Made by a program: the position numbers and the translations under genes. 64,000 nucleotides of DNA from Roseomonas fluvialis (GTDB lineage Bacteria; Pseudomonadota; Alphaproteobacteria; Acetobacterales; Acetobacteraceae), in contig NZ_AP025637.1 of NCBI RefSeq assembly GCF_022846615.1, forward strand, positions 5,109,001 through 5,173,000. Reading direction: 5' to 3'. This document shows positions 8,296 through 18,920 of this stretch, piece by piece. Numbering within the stretch: the stretch's first letter is position 1; the number at the start of each line of letters is the position of its first letter. The notes beneath the pieces are model-generated. The model was not told the DNA's origin. It searched no databases and saw nothing but the letters and a program-made list of their open reading frames with translations.

Positions 8296-9276
8296 ATGCG
8301 GATCGATCGCCGCGCGACGCTCGCGCTCATGGCCGCCACCCTGCCCACGGTGAAGGTCGCGCACGGTCAGGCCGCGCCCTGGCCCAACCGGCCGATACGC
8401 ATGGTCATCCCGTGGCCGCCGGGCCAGGCGACCGACCTGGCCGGGCGCGTCATCGCGCAGCGGTTGACCGAGAAGCTTGGCCAGCCCGTGGTGGCCGAAA
8501 ACCGGGCCGGAGCCGGCGGCACCATCGGCACCGATGCGGTCGCGAAGTCGGCGCCCGACGGGTACACGCTGCTGGCGGGGTCCTCGGGGCCCTTCACCAT
8601 CGCGCCGCTGCTGCAACGCCTGCCCTACGACACCACGCGGGACTTCGCGCCCATCGCGATGTGGGGCGTGTCGCCCTACCTGCTCGTGGTGCGCCCGGAC
8701 TTCCCGGCCAACACCATCCAGGAGTTCATCGCCCTGCTGAAGGCGCGGCCCGGGCATTACACTTTCGGATCGTCCGGCCGCGCCGCCACCGCGCACCTGA
8801 TCATCGAGGCCTTCAACGCCCGTGCCGGGGTCGATGCGCTGCACGTCCCCTTCGCCGGCAGCGCGCCGTCCATGACCGCGCTGATCGGCGGGCAGATCAA
8901 CTATTCCATCGAAACGCTGGCGGCGACCTTCCCGCTGGTTCGGCAGGGCGCGCTGAAGGCGCTCGGCATTTCGCTGAAGGATGGCAGCACGCTTGCTCCG
9001 GACATCCAGCCCTTCGCCCGCGTGCCCGGCTTCGAGGGCTTCGACGCTGGCGCCTGGGTGGGCCTGGTGGCGCGCGCAGGCACCCCGACCGCGATCGCCG
9101 AGCGCCTGGCGCTGGAGGTCGAACAGGGCATGGCCGACCCCACCGTGCGCAGCCGCTTCGAGAGCATCTTCGTCGAACCCGTGCCGCGTGGCCCGGCGGC
9201 CTTCGCGACCTACCTGGCGGAACAGCGCGACCTGTTCCAGGGCATCATCGCGCGGCAGAACATCCGGCTCGACTGA
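8296..9276 (+). CDS. Bug-family tripartite tricarboxylate transporter solute-binding protein (TctC type)
   Basis: Periplasmic receptor that captures a small carboxylated solute. The 326-residue protein has a signal peptide (MRIDRRATLALMAATLPTVKVAHGQA), then the family pattern WPNRPIRMVIPWPPGQATD, ENRAGAGGTIGTDAVAKSAPDGYTLL, FGSSGRAATAHL and VPFAGSAPSMTALIGGQI. These are conserved in Bug proteins, where two bridging waters and Ala/Asp contacts define carboxylate binding. GGGAGA about 9 bases before ATG 8296 fixes the start. A Met at 8275 is an alternative. No tctA/tctB membrane genes lie nearby, so it is an orphan receptor, common in this group. Confidence 0.9.
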   Translation: MRIDRRATLALMAATLPTVKVAHGQAAPWPNRPIRMVIPWPPGQATDLAGRVIAQRLTEKLGQPVVAENRAGAGGTIGTDAVAKSAPDGYTLLAGSSGPFTIAPLLQRLPYDTTRDFAPIAMWGVSPYLLVVRPDFPANTIQEFIALLKARPGHYTFGSSGRAATAHLIIEAFNARAGVDALHVPFAGSAPSMTALIGGQINYSIETLAATFPLVRQGALKALGISLKDGSTLAPDIQPFARVPGFEGFDAGAWVGLVARAGTPTAIAERLALEVEQGMADPTVRSRFESIFVEPVPRGPAAFATYLAEQRDLFQGIIARQNIRLD

Positions 9277-9283
9277 ACGGATT

Positions 9284-9313
9284 GCCAGGGCCGGCACCTC
9301 TGCCGGCCTTGGC
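9284..9313. terminator. Strong hairpin after the Bug gene
   Basis: Inverted repeat with arms 9284-9296 and 9301-9313 (13 pairs, one G-T) and a 4-base loop, starting 8 bases after the Bug stop codon. It lacks a T-run, so it is terminator-like by position and strength only. It also lies beyond the end of the convergent small membrane gene. Confidence 0.5.
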
Positions 9314-9376
9314 AGCGCAAGACGCCCGCGCCACCCCGGGCATTTGCCGGAGGCCGGCGCGTGGCCGCCGGCCGCA

Positions 9377-9592
9377 TCAGGCGAGCAGGCTGGCAGCCGC
9401 CAGCAGGATCACGGCCCACAGCGCCAGCGACGCGAGCACCACGAGCCCGAGGCGCACACCGACCGGTCGCCGCTCGAACCAGCAATTCAGCCCATCCCAC
9501 CAGCCGTGCATGCCCCGCGGTCCGGTCGATCCCTGATTGAAGGACCGGGCGGTGGAGCCGGTCGTGGTACGCGGAGACTTTTCCGGCGCCAT
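9377..9592 (-). CDS. Small single-pass membrane protein
   Basis: A 71-residue protein with a Ser/Thr/Gly-rich N-terminus, an aromatic segment (GMHGWWDGLNCWFERRP) and one C-terminal transmembrane helix (VGVRLGLVVLASLALWAVILLAAASLLA) that ends the protein. The frame continues upstream to a TTG at 9766, but ATG 9592 gives a compact, plausible gene. Upstream DNA (9600-9720) is less GC-rich than the surroundings, as expected for a promoter region. No family is recognised. It may be an inner-membrane micro-protein or an accidental frame. Confidence 0.45.
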   Translation of the reverse strand: MAPEKSPRTTTGSTARSFNQGSTGPRGMHGWWDGLNCWFERRPVGVRLGLVVLASLALWAVILLAAASLLA

Positions 9593-9954
9593 GACAGCGT
9601 AATTCCCGCAGTGACGATACAAATTGATAGAAGATTTCTCGCAAGACAGGCGACTGAATTCCCTATCGTTGCGCAAATAGCTTGCATGCATCTTACGCAT
9701 GTGCAGCAAAACTTCGGCCGCAGCGCGCTTTCGAGGCGGCGGGGGCGCAGCAGGGGCGCGGGTCAAGGTGCAATACAGGCGCGAGCTCGCACCGCTTCAT
9801 TCCCCGAGCGATGCAATCATGGGTATCCCGAAGTCTCGATCACTCGATGGCAAATCTACAGATCACTTGGATACGTGATCGTCCGCCATTACGCCGGGGG
9901 GACTTGACGGGATGCGAACGCCCAGCCCGTGCCACCGCACCGGCGGTCGGGAGG
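9593..9954. other. 362-base gap with relatively AT-rich core
   Basis: Lies between the small membrane gene and the end of the ubiH-like gene. The section at about 9600-9720 has runs such as AATTGATAGAAGATTT and ATGCATCTTACGCATG, unusually AT-rich for this genome. It probably carries the promoter of the leftward small gene. The remainder (9720-9954) shows no gene or repeat that I can support. Confidence 0.5.
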
Positions 9955-11733
<1,779 letters not shown>

Positions 11734-11768
11734 GCCCCCGGGACATGCACGGAAAGGATGATACGACA

Positions 11769-13115
11769 GTGAAGCGCATCTTCGCGCGCTGCGGGCTCGC
11801 CGCGGCAACCCTGCTGTTCGCGGCACTGCCCGCGCTGGCGCAGGACGACCCCAAGGTCGACACCGGCGATGCCGCCTGGATGCTGACCTCGACCGCGCTG
11901 GTCCTGATGATGACCGTGCCCGGCGTGGCGCTGTTCTATGCGGGCATGGTCCGCAAGAAGAACGTGCTCGCCACCATGATGCAGTCCTTCTTCATCTGCG
12001 GCCTGGTGTCGGTGCTGTGGATGGTGGCGGGCTATTCCATCGCCTTCGGAAATGGCGGCACCTACGCGCCCTATATCGGCGACTTCTCGAAGGTGCTGCT
12101 GGCGGGCATCGCGGAGAACTGGGACAAGCCCTTCACGCTGGGCAGCGGCGACGCGACGGTCGCCTTCACCATCCCGGAATCGATCTTCGTGATGTTCCAG
12201 ATGACCTTCGCGGTCATCACCGCCGCGCTGATCACCGGCGCGGTGGCGGACCGCATGAAGTTCTCGGCCCTGGTGTTCTTCATCACGCTCTGGACGCTGC
12301 TGATCTACAGCCCCATCGCGCATTGGGTATGGCACCCGTCGGGCTGGCTGTTCGTCGATGGCGCGCTGGATTTCGCCGGCGGCACGGTGGTGCACATCAA
12401 CGCCGGCGTCGCCGGCCTGGTGGCGGCGATCGTGATCGGCAAGCGCGTGGGCTACGGCAGCGACAACATGTCGCCGTTCAACCTGGGCCTGGCCGTGATC
12501 GGCGCTTCCCTGCTGTGGGTGGGCTGGTTCGGCTTCAACGCGGGGTCGGCCGGTTCGTCGGGCGGCGGGCGCGCGGGCATGGCCATGCTGGTCACGCAGC
12601 TTGCGGCCGCGGCGGCCGTGCTGTCCTGGGTGTTCGCCGAGTGGATGATCAAGGGCAAGCCGTCCGTGCTGGGCGCGATCTCCGGCGCAGTGGCGGGCCT
12701 GGTAGCCATCACCCCGGCAGCGGGCTTCGTGCTGCCGGGCTCGGCCGTGATCATTGGTATCGCGGCCGGTCTGGCAGGGCTGTGGGGTGCCACGGCGCTG
12801 AAGCATGCGCTGGGCTATGACGACAGCCTCGACGCCTTCGGCATCCATGGCATCTGCGGCATCGTCGGCGCGCTGATGGTGGGCTTCCTGGCCTATGGCC
12901 CACTGTCCGCCACCACCGCCGCGCCGGACGGCGTGTCGGGCTCGATGGAGCAGTTCATCAAGCAGTGCACCGCGGTCGGTGCCACCATGGTGTTCACGGC
13001 GATCGGCACCTTCATCCTGCTCAAGATCACCGACCTGGTGATCGGCCTGCGCGTGAGCGAGGAGGAGGAGCGCGAAGGCCTGGATGTGACGCTGCATGGC
13101 GAGCGGCTGAACTGA
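11769..13115 (+). CDS. amtB: Ammonium transporter AmtB
   Basis: Inner-membrane ammonium channel of 448 residues with a cleavable signal peptide (GTG-KRIFARCGLAAATLLFAALPALAQ) and eleven predicted helices. Conserved pore residues are visible: the twin histidines in GTVVHINAG and FGIHGICG, WFGFNAGSAGSS, and the phenylalanine gate region VMFQMTFAVITAAL. The start is taken at GTG 11769 because it leads directly into the signal peptide, with GGAAAGGA upstream. ATG 11745 is possible. Co-transcribed with glnK, whose product blocks the pore when nitrogen is plentiful. Confidence 0.95.
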   Translation: MKRIFARCGLAAATLLFAALPALAQDDPKVDTGDAAWMLTSTALVLMMTVPGVALFYAGMVRKKNVLATMMQSFFICGLVSVLWMVAGYSIAFGNGGTYAPYIGDFSKVLLAGIAENWDKPFTLGSGDATVAFTIPESIFVMFQMTFAVITAALITGAVADRMKFSALVFFITLWTLLIYSPIAHWVWHPSGWLFVDGALDFAGGTVVHINAGVAGLVAAIVIGKRVGYGSDNMSPFNLGLAVIGASLLWVGWFGFNAGSAGSSGGGRAGMAMLVTQLAAAAAVLSWVFAEWMIKGKPSVLGAISGAVAGLVAITPAAGFVLPGSAVIIGIAAGLAGLWGATALKHALGYDDSLDAFGIHGICGIVGALMVGFLAYGPLSATTAAPDGVSGSMEQFIKQCTAVGATMVFTAIGTFILLKITDLVIGLRVSEEEEREGLDVTLHGERLN

Positions 13116-13147
13116 AGCACCGCGGCGCCACGTGGGCGCGGCGGGAA

Positions 13148-13176
13148 GGCGCGGCGGGCAACCGCCGCGCCTTTTT
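13148..13176 (+). terminator. Intrinsic terminator of glnK-amtB
   Basis: Perfect 10-bp GC stem (GGCGCGGCGG with CCGCCGCGCC), 4-base loop GCAA, followed by TTTTT at 13172-13176. It lies 32 bases after the amtB stop codon. Confidence 0.9.
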
Positions 13177-13185
13177 CATTTGCGT

Positions 13186-13247
13186 CCTGCTTGGCTGCGT
13201 CGGCGCTGCGCCGCAGCGGCCACGTACGGCGATCGCCCAAGCAGGCG
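13186..13247. repeat. Inverted repeat CCTGCTTGG ... CCAAGCAGG
   Basis: Nine-base arms at the two ends enclose about 45 GC-rich bases, which themselves fold (GGCGCTGCGCC). It lies between the amtB terminator and the TAGAGCA palindrome. No other copy was found in the window and its role is unknown. Confidence 0.45.
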
Positions 13248-13326
13248 CCTGATCCACGCGACAGGGCCTTAGAGCCGTGTTCGTTCGCCTTGGCTCACTG
13301 TAACGACTCTAGCCCGTTGTTTTCGC

Positions 13327-13376
13327 GAGCATCTTCGCCCGACCAGATGATTCCATCTGGTCGGGATCTGCTCTAG
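13327..13376. repeat. TAGAGCA/TGCTCTA palindromic repeat, copy 1
   Basis: A 50-base palindromic unit with GAGCAT at the left, a perfect 11-bp stem (CCCGACCAGAT at 13338-13348 with ATCTGGTCGGG at 13355-13365, 6-base loop) and TGCTCTAG at the right. Related units occur at 46875-46913 and in tandem at 56566-56787. Read on the minus strand, its terminal TAG is the stop codon of the ACP-like gene. Confidence 0.75.
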
Positions 13377-13633
13377 GCGGGCCTGATGAGAAGCGTCTCG
13401 CGCCCGACCACGTCAGGGTTGACGCCACTTTCGTGGCGGAGCGCGATCCGAAACTGCGCCCAGGTATCTCGGTCCTCCGCCATGGCGTACGGCAGCGCCG
13501 ACCGGAGCACGTCGAACAGATCGCCAGCGGTCCCGATGGTGGCCTTTTCGGCCGGGACACCGAACGCCTCGTCCACGTCATGGATCGCATAGACCTCATC
13601 GAGGTCACCGCGCAGGGAGAGGTGGGGCAGCAC
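13373..13633 (-). CDS. Small acyl-carrier-like protein
   Basis: An 86-residue protein starting at GTG 13633, chosen because AGGAG lies 7 bases upstream. It has two parts: DLDEVYAIHDVDEAFGVPAEKATIGTAGDLFDVLRSALP, which resembles the helix II-IV region of acyl carrier proteins (a TVGDL-like segment), and TWAQFRIALRHESGVNPDVVGRETLLI, a pattern seen from memory in small uncharacterised ACP-like proteins. No DSL phosphopantetheine serine is visible, so it is not a standard ACP. The stop codon TAG belongs to a TAGAGCA repeat, so the original C-terminus may have been longer. Stand-alone gene of unknown role. Confidence 0.5.
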   Translation of the reverse strand: MLPHLSLRGDLDEVYAIHDVDEAFGVPAEKATIGTAGDLFDVLRSALPYAMAEDRDTWAQFRIALRHESGVNPDVVGRETLLIRPA

Positions 13634-13877
13634 GAGACAGTCTCCTGAGCGGGATCGTATGCGACGCCGCCAGGCGTGGTGACCGGAACCGACACTGATC
13701 CGATCAGGCCGCCTCACCCGAAGGACGACCAGCCCGTGTCGATCCCACCGAAATTGGCGGCAGCGGTGCCACGCAGACCAGCGCTACGGGAGCGTTCCCA
13801 CCGTCGCTGACCGAACACATCCGCCCTTCCTCATCGCGCACGCCGCGATGCGTTCGCGTGGCGAAAGCGCGCCGGCT

Positions 13878-14813
13878 TCACCCCCAGGGATTGCGCTTGC
13901 CGCCGCTCCACGGCCCGGGCGCGTTGGGCGCGGCGAGCCGAGGCCCACCCCCACCCTGCCCCATCCGTGCCGCCAGCTGTTCCAGCGCCGCGACGCGGTT
14001 GGCCGTGCGCGGATGGGTCGAGAACAGGTTGTCCATCCGCGCCCCGCTAAGCGGGTTGATGATGAACATATGCGCCATGGCCGGCGTCGCCTCGGCGCGC
14101 TGGTTCACGATCTGATGCGCCTGGTATTCCAGCCGCTGCAATGCACCCGCCAGCGCCAGCGGGTCGCCAGTGATCTCGGCCCCCACGCGGTCGGCCTCGT
14201 ATTCGCGGGACCGGCTGATCGCCATCTGCACAACGGCGGCGGCGATGGGTGCCAGGATCAGCATGAGGATCATGCCGATCGGGCCGAACGGGTTGGAATT
14301 CCGATCGCGGTTCGCGCCCCCGAAGATCATGCCGAAATTCGCCAGCATCGAGATGGCGCCCGCCACCGTGGCAGTGACCGTCATGATGAGCGTGTCGCGG
14401 TTCTTGATGTGCGCGAGCTCGTGCGCGATCACGCCGGCTACCTCATTCTCCGGCATCAGGTTCAGCAGCCCGGTATTCACCGCCACCGCCGCGCTCGCCG
14501 GGCTGCGGCCGGTGGCGAAGGCATTGGGCTGGTCCTCATGGATCACGTACAGCGCCGGCATCGGCAAGCCTGCGCGCTGCGCCAGCATGGCCGTCATTTC
14601 GTAAAGCCGTGGCGCATCCTGCGGGCCGATCGGCTGCGCGTTCTGCATGCGCAGCACCATCCGGTCGCTGTTCCACCAGGCAAACAGGTTCATGCCGCCG
14701 GCGAACAGCAGCGCCAGCACCATCCCCTGCTGCCCACCGATGGCGAAGCCGAGCCCGCCGAACACCGCCGTCAGTGCCGCCAGCAACACCGCGGTACGCG
14801 CATAGCCGCCCAT
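13878..14813 (-). CDS. htpX: Zinc metalloprotease HtpX
   Basis: Inner-membrane M48 endopeptidase that degrades misfolded membrane proteins, often heat- or envelope-stress induced. The 311-residue protein has two N-terminal membrane helices (about 6-50), the zinc motif HELAH at 131-135, two further hydrophobic segments (145-165 and 180-200), and [10 protein letters not shown], whose glutamate is the third zinc ligand. The C-terminus ends in a Gly/Pro-rich tail. ATG 14813 has GAGGGA at good spacing; a TTG two codons upstream is less likely. It is divergent from the SDHAF4 gene with only 37 bases between start codons. Confidence 0.93.
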   Translation of the reverse strand: MGGYARTAVLLAALTAVFGGLGFAIGGQQGMVLALLFAGGMNLFAWWNSDRMVLRMQNAQPIGPQDAPRLYEMTAMLAQRAGLPMPALYVIHEDQPNAFATGRSPASAAVAVNTGLLNLMPENEVAGVIAHELAHIKNRDTLIMTVTATVAGAISMLANFGMIFGGANRDRNSNPFGPIGMILMLILAPIAAAVVQMAISRSREYEADRVGAEITGDPLALAGALQRLEYQAHQIVNQRAEATPAMAHMFIINPLSGARMDNLFSTHPRTANRVAALEQLAARMGQGGGGPRLAAPNAPGPWSGGKRNPWG

Positions 14814-14850
14814 GTCCAACTCCCTCGCGAGTGCCTACATCAGGATGGCC

Positions 14851-15024
14851 ATGACACAGACGCCAGACAACGACCCCGTGCCCGCGCCGCCCCCGCCGGC
14901 CGCGCGCCCCGCCGCAACGCCAGCCCCGGCGCCGAAGTTGCCCAAGGAGATCGGCGGCCCGACAGGCCCCGAACCGACCCGCTTCGGCGACTGGGAACGC
15001 AAGGGCCGCGTCAGCGATTTCTGA
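14851..15024 (+). CDS. Succinate dehydrogenase assembly factor 4-like protein (DUF1674)
   Basis: A 57-residue cytoplasmic protein with a Pro/Ala-rich N-terminus and the complete C-terminal DUF1674 motif (EIGGPTGPEPTRFGDWERKGRVSDF region). The eukaryotic homologue SDHAF4 binds the flavinated SdhA subunit before complex II assembly; the bacterial protein is expected to do the same. ATG 14851 is preferred over 14845 and an upstream codon at 14812 because AGGA lies about 7 bases before it. The sdh genes are not in the window. Confidence 0.85.
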   Translation: MTQTPDNDPVPAPPPPAARPAATPAPAPKLPKEIGGPTGPEPTRFGDWERKGRVSDF

Positions 15025-15051
15025 GCGGCTTCATTCGTCCCCGGGAGGTGC

Positions 15052-15066
15052 CGTGCCGAAGGCACG
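15052..15066. repeat. CGTGCC-N3-GGCACG hairpin, copy 2
   Basis: Perfect 6-bp stem with loop GAA, 27 bases after the SDHAF4 gene. Same stem as at 7324 and 29824. Confidence 0.5.
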
Positions 15067-15125
15067 CCTCCGGCATGCCGCGCCCAGGCACGCTTGCAGC
15101 GTGGAGCGCCGGCCTGCGCAGGCCT

Positions 15126-15325
15126 GGCTTCGCGCCGTGCACTGCCGCGCTGGCCGCGGCTGATGGCCTGGGCGCGGTCGCGCCATGCACTCGCCGGGTC
15201 ACGGCACGATCCGGTGTTCGGCCCTCACGCGCCCGCTTGTGTTCACCCCGCGCGCTGGTGTGCTGCACGCCGCTGACGCGCCAGGCGCGGTCGCGCCACA
15301 CGCCGCCGGATCACGACGCGATCCG
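15126..15325 (+). repeat. GGCGCGGTCGCGCC repeat family, degenerate copy
   Basis: 15126-15205 follows the same order as the left arm at 23776-23855 (GGCTTCGCGCC, then GGGCGCGGTCGCGCC, then a CCCGG-like end). It is even closer to the reverse complement of 53953-54030, sharing GGCTGATGGCCTGGGCGCGG with one change. 15281-15325 repeats the GGCGCGGTCGCGCC ... GATC part. Confidence 0.55.
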
Positions 15326-15745
15326 CTTCGGAAGCCCTGCAATCGGCTCGCCCGACTCGGCCGCGCGGCCCGGACGAAGCGCGAACGTCCTGGTGGCCCA
15401 TACCCCGCGCGCACCACAAGAGGTTGATGCGGGTCCGTGCCGCGCGCCCCGTTCCCGCCGCGTGCCAACTCGCGCCGGAACAGAGTGATCGCAGCCACGA
15501 TCCACGCCGGCGCGACTCGGCGCCGCGCGCCGCACGAAGCGCGAACGCCCTGGTGGTCCTTGCCGCATGCGCACCACAATCCCTTGATTTCAGACGCTTG
15601 CGCGACTCGGCCCCTGCGCGTCAGCGATTCGTTCGCGCGACTCGGACCAAGTGCTTGATTCGACATAGGTCGATTCTCCCGACCCGACGGACAGAATCAT
15701 GGTCTGTTCCAAACCGCCGGTGGCGATGCGCAGGCGATCCCGCCG

Positions 15746-16921
15746 TCAGGCCGGGCGCCGCGCCAGCATCCAGGCGAGGCCGAACAGCAGCACCGCTGCC
15801 ACCGCCAGCGACACCCCCAGGCCCACCACTGCCCCGCCCAGCCCAAACACCACCGGCCCCAACGACTGCCCACTGAAGAAGGAAAATGCGTGCAGCGACA
15901 CCGCGCTGCCGCGGAACTGCTGCGAGAGTTCGGTCGCCCGCGTCTGGATCGCGTTGTGGATCATGTAGAAGGCGATGCCGAGCAGGAACCCCGCCGTCGC
16001 CATGACCCAGAAGGCCGGCGCCACGGCAAAGCCCAGCAGCGCCAGCGCGCCGATCCCACCGCCAATCCGCACCACCCCCGCCTGGCCGAACCGCGCCAAC
16101 AGCGGCCGCGCCATGGCCGCATATGCCAGCCCCCCCACGCCGAAGGCGCCGATCGCGAGCCCCGCCTCGGTGGTGCCGCCGATGCCGCGCGCGATCATCA
16201 GCGGCGCCAGGAAGGGGAAGGACCCGAAGACCAGCCCGCCCTCGGCCGCAACCGTCAGATACAGCGGGATGGCGTTGGGGTTGGCCAGGATGGTGCGGTA
16301 TCGCTTGGCCGCCACCACGGGGTCGTAGCGCGTGACCGGTTCCGGCGCCGCGCCGCGCGCCGCCAGCAGCAGTGCGACCGCCCCCGCCACCGCAGCCAGT
16401 GCACACAGCAGCAGCATCCCGCGCCAGCCGAACACCGCCGCGACCGGCCCTGCGATGGCCCCGCCCGCGATCTGCCCCGAGATGCCGAAGACCAGCATGC
16501 GCGACAACGCCACCTGGCGGTCCTTGAGCGGCACCGCATCGGCCATGATCGCGAGCGTGAGTGGCATCATCCCGCCCGCAGCCGCGCCCGACAGCGCGCG
16601 GAACGCCATCAGCCACCCCAGCGATGCCGCGATAGCCGAAGCCACCAGCATCACCGCCAGCAATCCCACGCAGATGGTGACCACGCGCCGCTTGCCCACC
16701 GAATCCGCGACCGGCCCCAGGATCGGCTGCACCAGCGCGAAGGGCAGCGTATAGGCCGTGCCGAGCAGCGCCGCCTGCGCTGCCGTGGTACCGAAATCCA
16801 GCGCGATATCCGCCACCACGGGGTCCGTCGCGCGCGTCGCCAGCGCGCCGGCAAAGACCGCCGGCCCATACATGGCCAGCACCCGCCGCATATTGGCATC
16901 GCTGCTCGGGGGTGCGGTCAC
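15746..16921 (-). CDS. Major facilitator superfamily transporter
   Basis: A 391-residue inner-membrane permease with twelve predicted helices. The loop between helices 2 and 3 reads GPVADSVGKRRV, a recognisable MFS motif A, and the helix 4-5 region has FRALSGAAAGGMMPLTLAIMADAVP. This sugar/drug-efflux-like pattern (DHA1-type arrangement) suggests export, but the substrate is unknown. GTG 16921 starts the frame; an internal Met (16891) is an alternative. It is divergent from the Baeyer-Villiger monooxygenase, with about 150 bases between. Confidence 0.88.
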   Translation of the reverse strand: MTAPPSSDANMRRVLAMYGPAVFAGALATRATDPVVADIALDFGTTAAQAALLGTAYTLPFALVQPILGPVADSVGKRRVVTICVGLLAVMLVASAIAASLGWLMAFRALSGAAAGGMMPLTLAIMADAVPLKDRQVALSRMLVFGISGQIAGGAIAGPVAAVFGWRGMLLLCALAAVAGAVALLLAARGAAPEPVTRYDPVVAAKRYRTILANPNAIPLYLTVAAEGGLVFGSFPFLAPLMIARGIGGTTEAGLAIGAFGVGGLAYAAMARPLLARFGQAGVVRIGGGIGALALLGFAVAPAFWVMATAGFLLGIAFYMIHNAIQTRATELSQQFRGSAVSLHAFSFFSGQSLGPVVFGLGGAVVGLGVSLAVAAVLLFGLAWMLARRPA

Positions 16922-17070
16922 CGTGGCGTCCCTGCTGCCCTGGTGACAGCCAAAAGAAGGAGGGGGTGCGGGGGAGTTCTCTTCCCCGCCCTTATGCTGT
17001 GCATGCCGCGATGCTGCGCCGCAGCGCCCCGCTTCACAACCCGTGGGCGCCTGGTGCTAGGCTTTCGTCC

Positions 17071-18549
17071 ATGGATGACCCCGCGCATCGTGCCGAGCAT
17101 TTCGATGTCCTGATCGTGGGTGCCGGCATTTCCGGCATTGGTGGTGCGCATCACTTGCAGGAACAGTGCCCCGGCCGGTCCTTCGTGGTGCTCGACGCGC
17201 AGGAGGGGTTCGGCGGCACCTGGCGCACGCATCGCTATCCAGGCATCCGATCGGACAGCGACCTCTATACCTTCGGCTACCGCTTCAAGCCCTGGGTCGG
17301 CCCGCCCATCGCGACCGCGCCCGAGATCCTGAAATACATGGAGGAGGTGATCACGGAGGATGGGCTCGATCGCCACATCCGCTATGGCCACCGCATCCGC
17401 ACCGCATCGTGGGACTCCGCCACGGCGCGCTGGAGCATCGAGGCCGAGCGGCGCGACGGCACCACCGCGCGCTTCACCGCGAATTTCCTGTGGATGTGCC
17501 AGGGCTACTACCGGCACGCGGAAGGCTACACGCCCGACTGGCCGGGCATGGACCGCTTCGGCGGCCGCATCGTGCATCCGCAGGCCTGGCCGGACGACCT
17601 GGATCACGCCGGACAGCGCGTGGTGGTCATCGGGTCGGGTGCGACGGCCGCGACCATCGTGCCGGCCATGGCCGATACCGCCGCGCATGTGACCATGCTG
17701 CAGCGATCGCCCACCTTCTTCCGCACCGGGCGCAACGCCATCGAGATCGCGGATGAACTCCGCACCCTCGGCATCAACGAGGACTGGATCCACGAGATCG
17801 TGCGGCGAAAGATCCTGTTCGAGCAGGCGCGCTTCATCGCCCGCACGCACAGCGAACCGGAAAAGGTGAAGGAGGAGCTGCTGACCGAGGTCCGCCGCCA
17901 CCTCGGTCCCGACTACGATGTCGCCACGCATTTCACGCCCCGCTATCGCCCCTGGCAGCAGCGGCTGGCATTCATCCCGGATGCCGACCTGTTCCGCGGC
18001 ATCGCGCAGGGCCGCGCGAGCGTGGTCACGGACGAGATCGAGACCTTCACCGAGAACGGCCTGCTGCTGAAGTCAGGCGCCACGCTCGATGCCGACATCA
18101 TCGTCACCGCCACCGGGTTCCACCTGAGCGTACTGGGCGACATCGCCTTCAGCATCGATGGTGCGCCGCTCGATTTCGGGCAGACGGTGACGTATCGCGG
18201 GATGATGTTCACCGGCGTGCCGAACATGGCCTGGGTGTTCGGCTACATCCGCGCCGCCTGGACGCTGCGCGCCGACATGGTGGCGGATTTCGTCTGCCGG
18301 CTGCTCAACCACATGCAGGCCCGCCAGGCGCGGCAGGTGGAAGTGGCACTGCGGCCCGAGGATGCCGGCATGGCGCTCGGCCCCTGGATCGACCCGGACG
18401 AATTCTCATCGGGATATGTCGCGCGCGGCCAGCACGTGCTGCCACGGCGCGGCGACAAGCCGGAATGGGCGCATGCGCACGACTACTGGGCGGAGAAGGA
18501 TGCGATCCCGGCGATCGACCTGACCGACAGCGCCTTCGTCTATCGGTGA
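17071..18549 (+). CDS. Type I Baeyer-Villiger / flavin-containing monooxygenase
   Basis: A 492-residue NADPH- and FAD-dependent monooxygenase that would insert oxygen next to a ketone or oxygenate a soft nucleophile. FAD-binding GAGISG is at 17-22, GTWRTHRYPG at 49-58, and the BVMO fingerprint FxGxxxHxxxW is fully present as FGGRIVHPQAW at 163-173 and followed by P. The NADPH-binding GSGATA is at 188-193. The C-terminal GFHLSVLGD segment matches the ATG motif region. Start ATG 17071 leaves nine residues before the Rossmann strand. Closest in pattern to EtaA-type enzymes; substrate unknown. Confidence 0.9.
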   Translation: MDDPAHRAEHFDVLIVGAGISGIGGAHHLQEQCPGRSFVVLDAQEGFGGTWRTHRYPGIRSDSDLYTFGYRFKPWVGPPIATAPEILKYMEEVITEDGLDRHIRYGHRIRTASWDSATARWSIEAERRDGTTARFTANFLWMCQGYYRHAEGYTPDWPGMDRFGGRIVHPQAWPDDLDHAGQRVVVIGSGATAATIVPAMADTAAHVTMLQRSPTFFRTGRNAIEIADELRTLGINEDWIHEIVRRKILFEQARFIARTHSEPEKVKEELLTEVRRHLGPDYDVATHFTPRYRPWQQRLAFIPDADLFRGIAQGRASVVTDEIETFTENGLLLKSGATLDADIIVTATGFHLSVLGDIAFSIDGAPLDFGQTVTYRGMMFTGVPNMAWVFGYIRAAWTLRADMVADFVCRLLNHMQARQARQVEVALRPEDAGMALGPWIDPDEFSSGYVARGQHVLPRRGDKPEWAHAHDYWAEKDAIPAIDLTDSAFVYR

Positions 18550-18556
18550 GGTGCCG

Positions 18557-18916
18557 TCAGAACGACGCCGCCACCAGCGAGAACTGGCATTCGCGCGGCA
18601 GCGCGGCGACGAAGCGCCGCAGGGCCAGCAACAGCGGCGGATCGTCTTCCGCCGTGCCATAGACGTCATCCAGCAGCGCGTGGAGCTCGCCCGGTGAAAC
18701 CAGCGCGCACCAGCAGGCACCCGCGGTCTGCCGGCCGGTCAGTGCGCCGCCGCGGATGCGCTCGACCACCTCGTGGAAGACATCCCGCGCCGAAGGCGGG
18801 AAGAAGGGGCTGATGCGATAGGGCGCACCCTCCAGCGGCGCAATCACGCCGCGCAGCACCGGCGCTACCAGGTCGGGTCCCGCAATGTAGACGTCCCGGT
18901 AGCGCCTGGTGGCCAT
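18557..18916 (-). CDS. Uncharacterised protein downstream of acs
   Basis: A 119-residue soluble protein starting 4 bases after the acs stop, so probably co-translated with acs. The sequence (RRYRDVYIAGPDLVAPVLRGVIAPLEG at the start, CWCALVSPGELHALLDDVYG in the middle, ALPRECQFSLVAASF at the end) matches no family I recognise, has no signal peptide or membrane segment, and contains three cysteines. Its position suggests a role tied to acetate activation, but nothing in the sequence shows it. Confidence 0.6.
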   Translation of the reverse strand: MATRRYRDVYIAGPDLVAPVLRGVIAPLEGAPYRISPFFPPSARDVFHEVVERIRGGALTGRQTAGACWCALVSPGELHALLDDVYGTAEDDPPLLLALRRFVAALPRECQFSLVAASF

Positions 18917-18920
18917 GCCG

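Larger units (their letters stand above)
15025..15745. other. 721-base gene-free stretch rich in repeats
   Basis: No supported coding region. It contains the hairpin CGTGCC-GAA-GGCACG at 15052-15066, two partial copies of the GGCGCGGTCGCGCC family (15126-15205 and 15281-15325), and an internal duplication (GAAGCGCGAACG, a variable base pair, CCTGGTGG) near 15375 and 15537. The 3' part around 15640-15700 is less GC-rich. It looks like an accumulation site for intergenic repeats between two genes that end here. Confidence 0.6.

Noticed and set aside
9210-9644. 144-codon minus-strand frame starting MREIFYQFVSS
   Set aside because: Most of it overlaps the Bug gene in antisense and the composition is that of a shadow frame. 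The 71-residue membrane protein in another frame is more plausible.
15424-15876. 150-codon plus-strand frame in the 15-kb gap
   Set aside because: No ribosome-binding site, no recognisable domain, and it runs into the antisense strand of the MFS gene. The region is repeat-rich.
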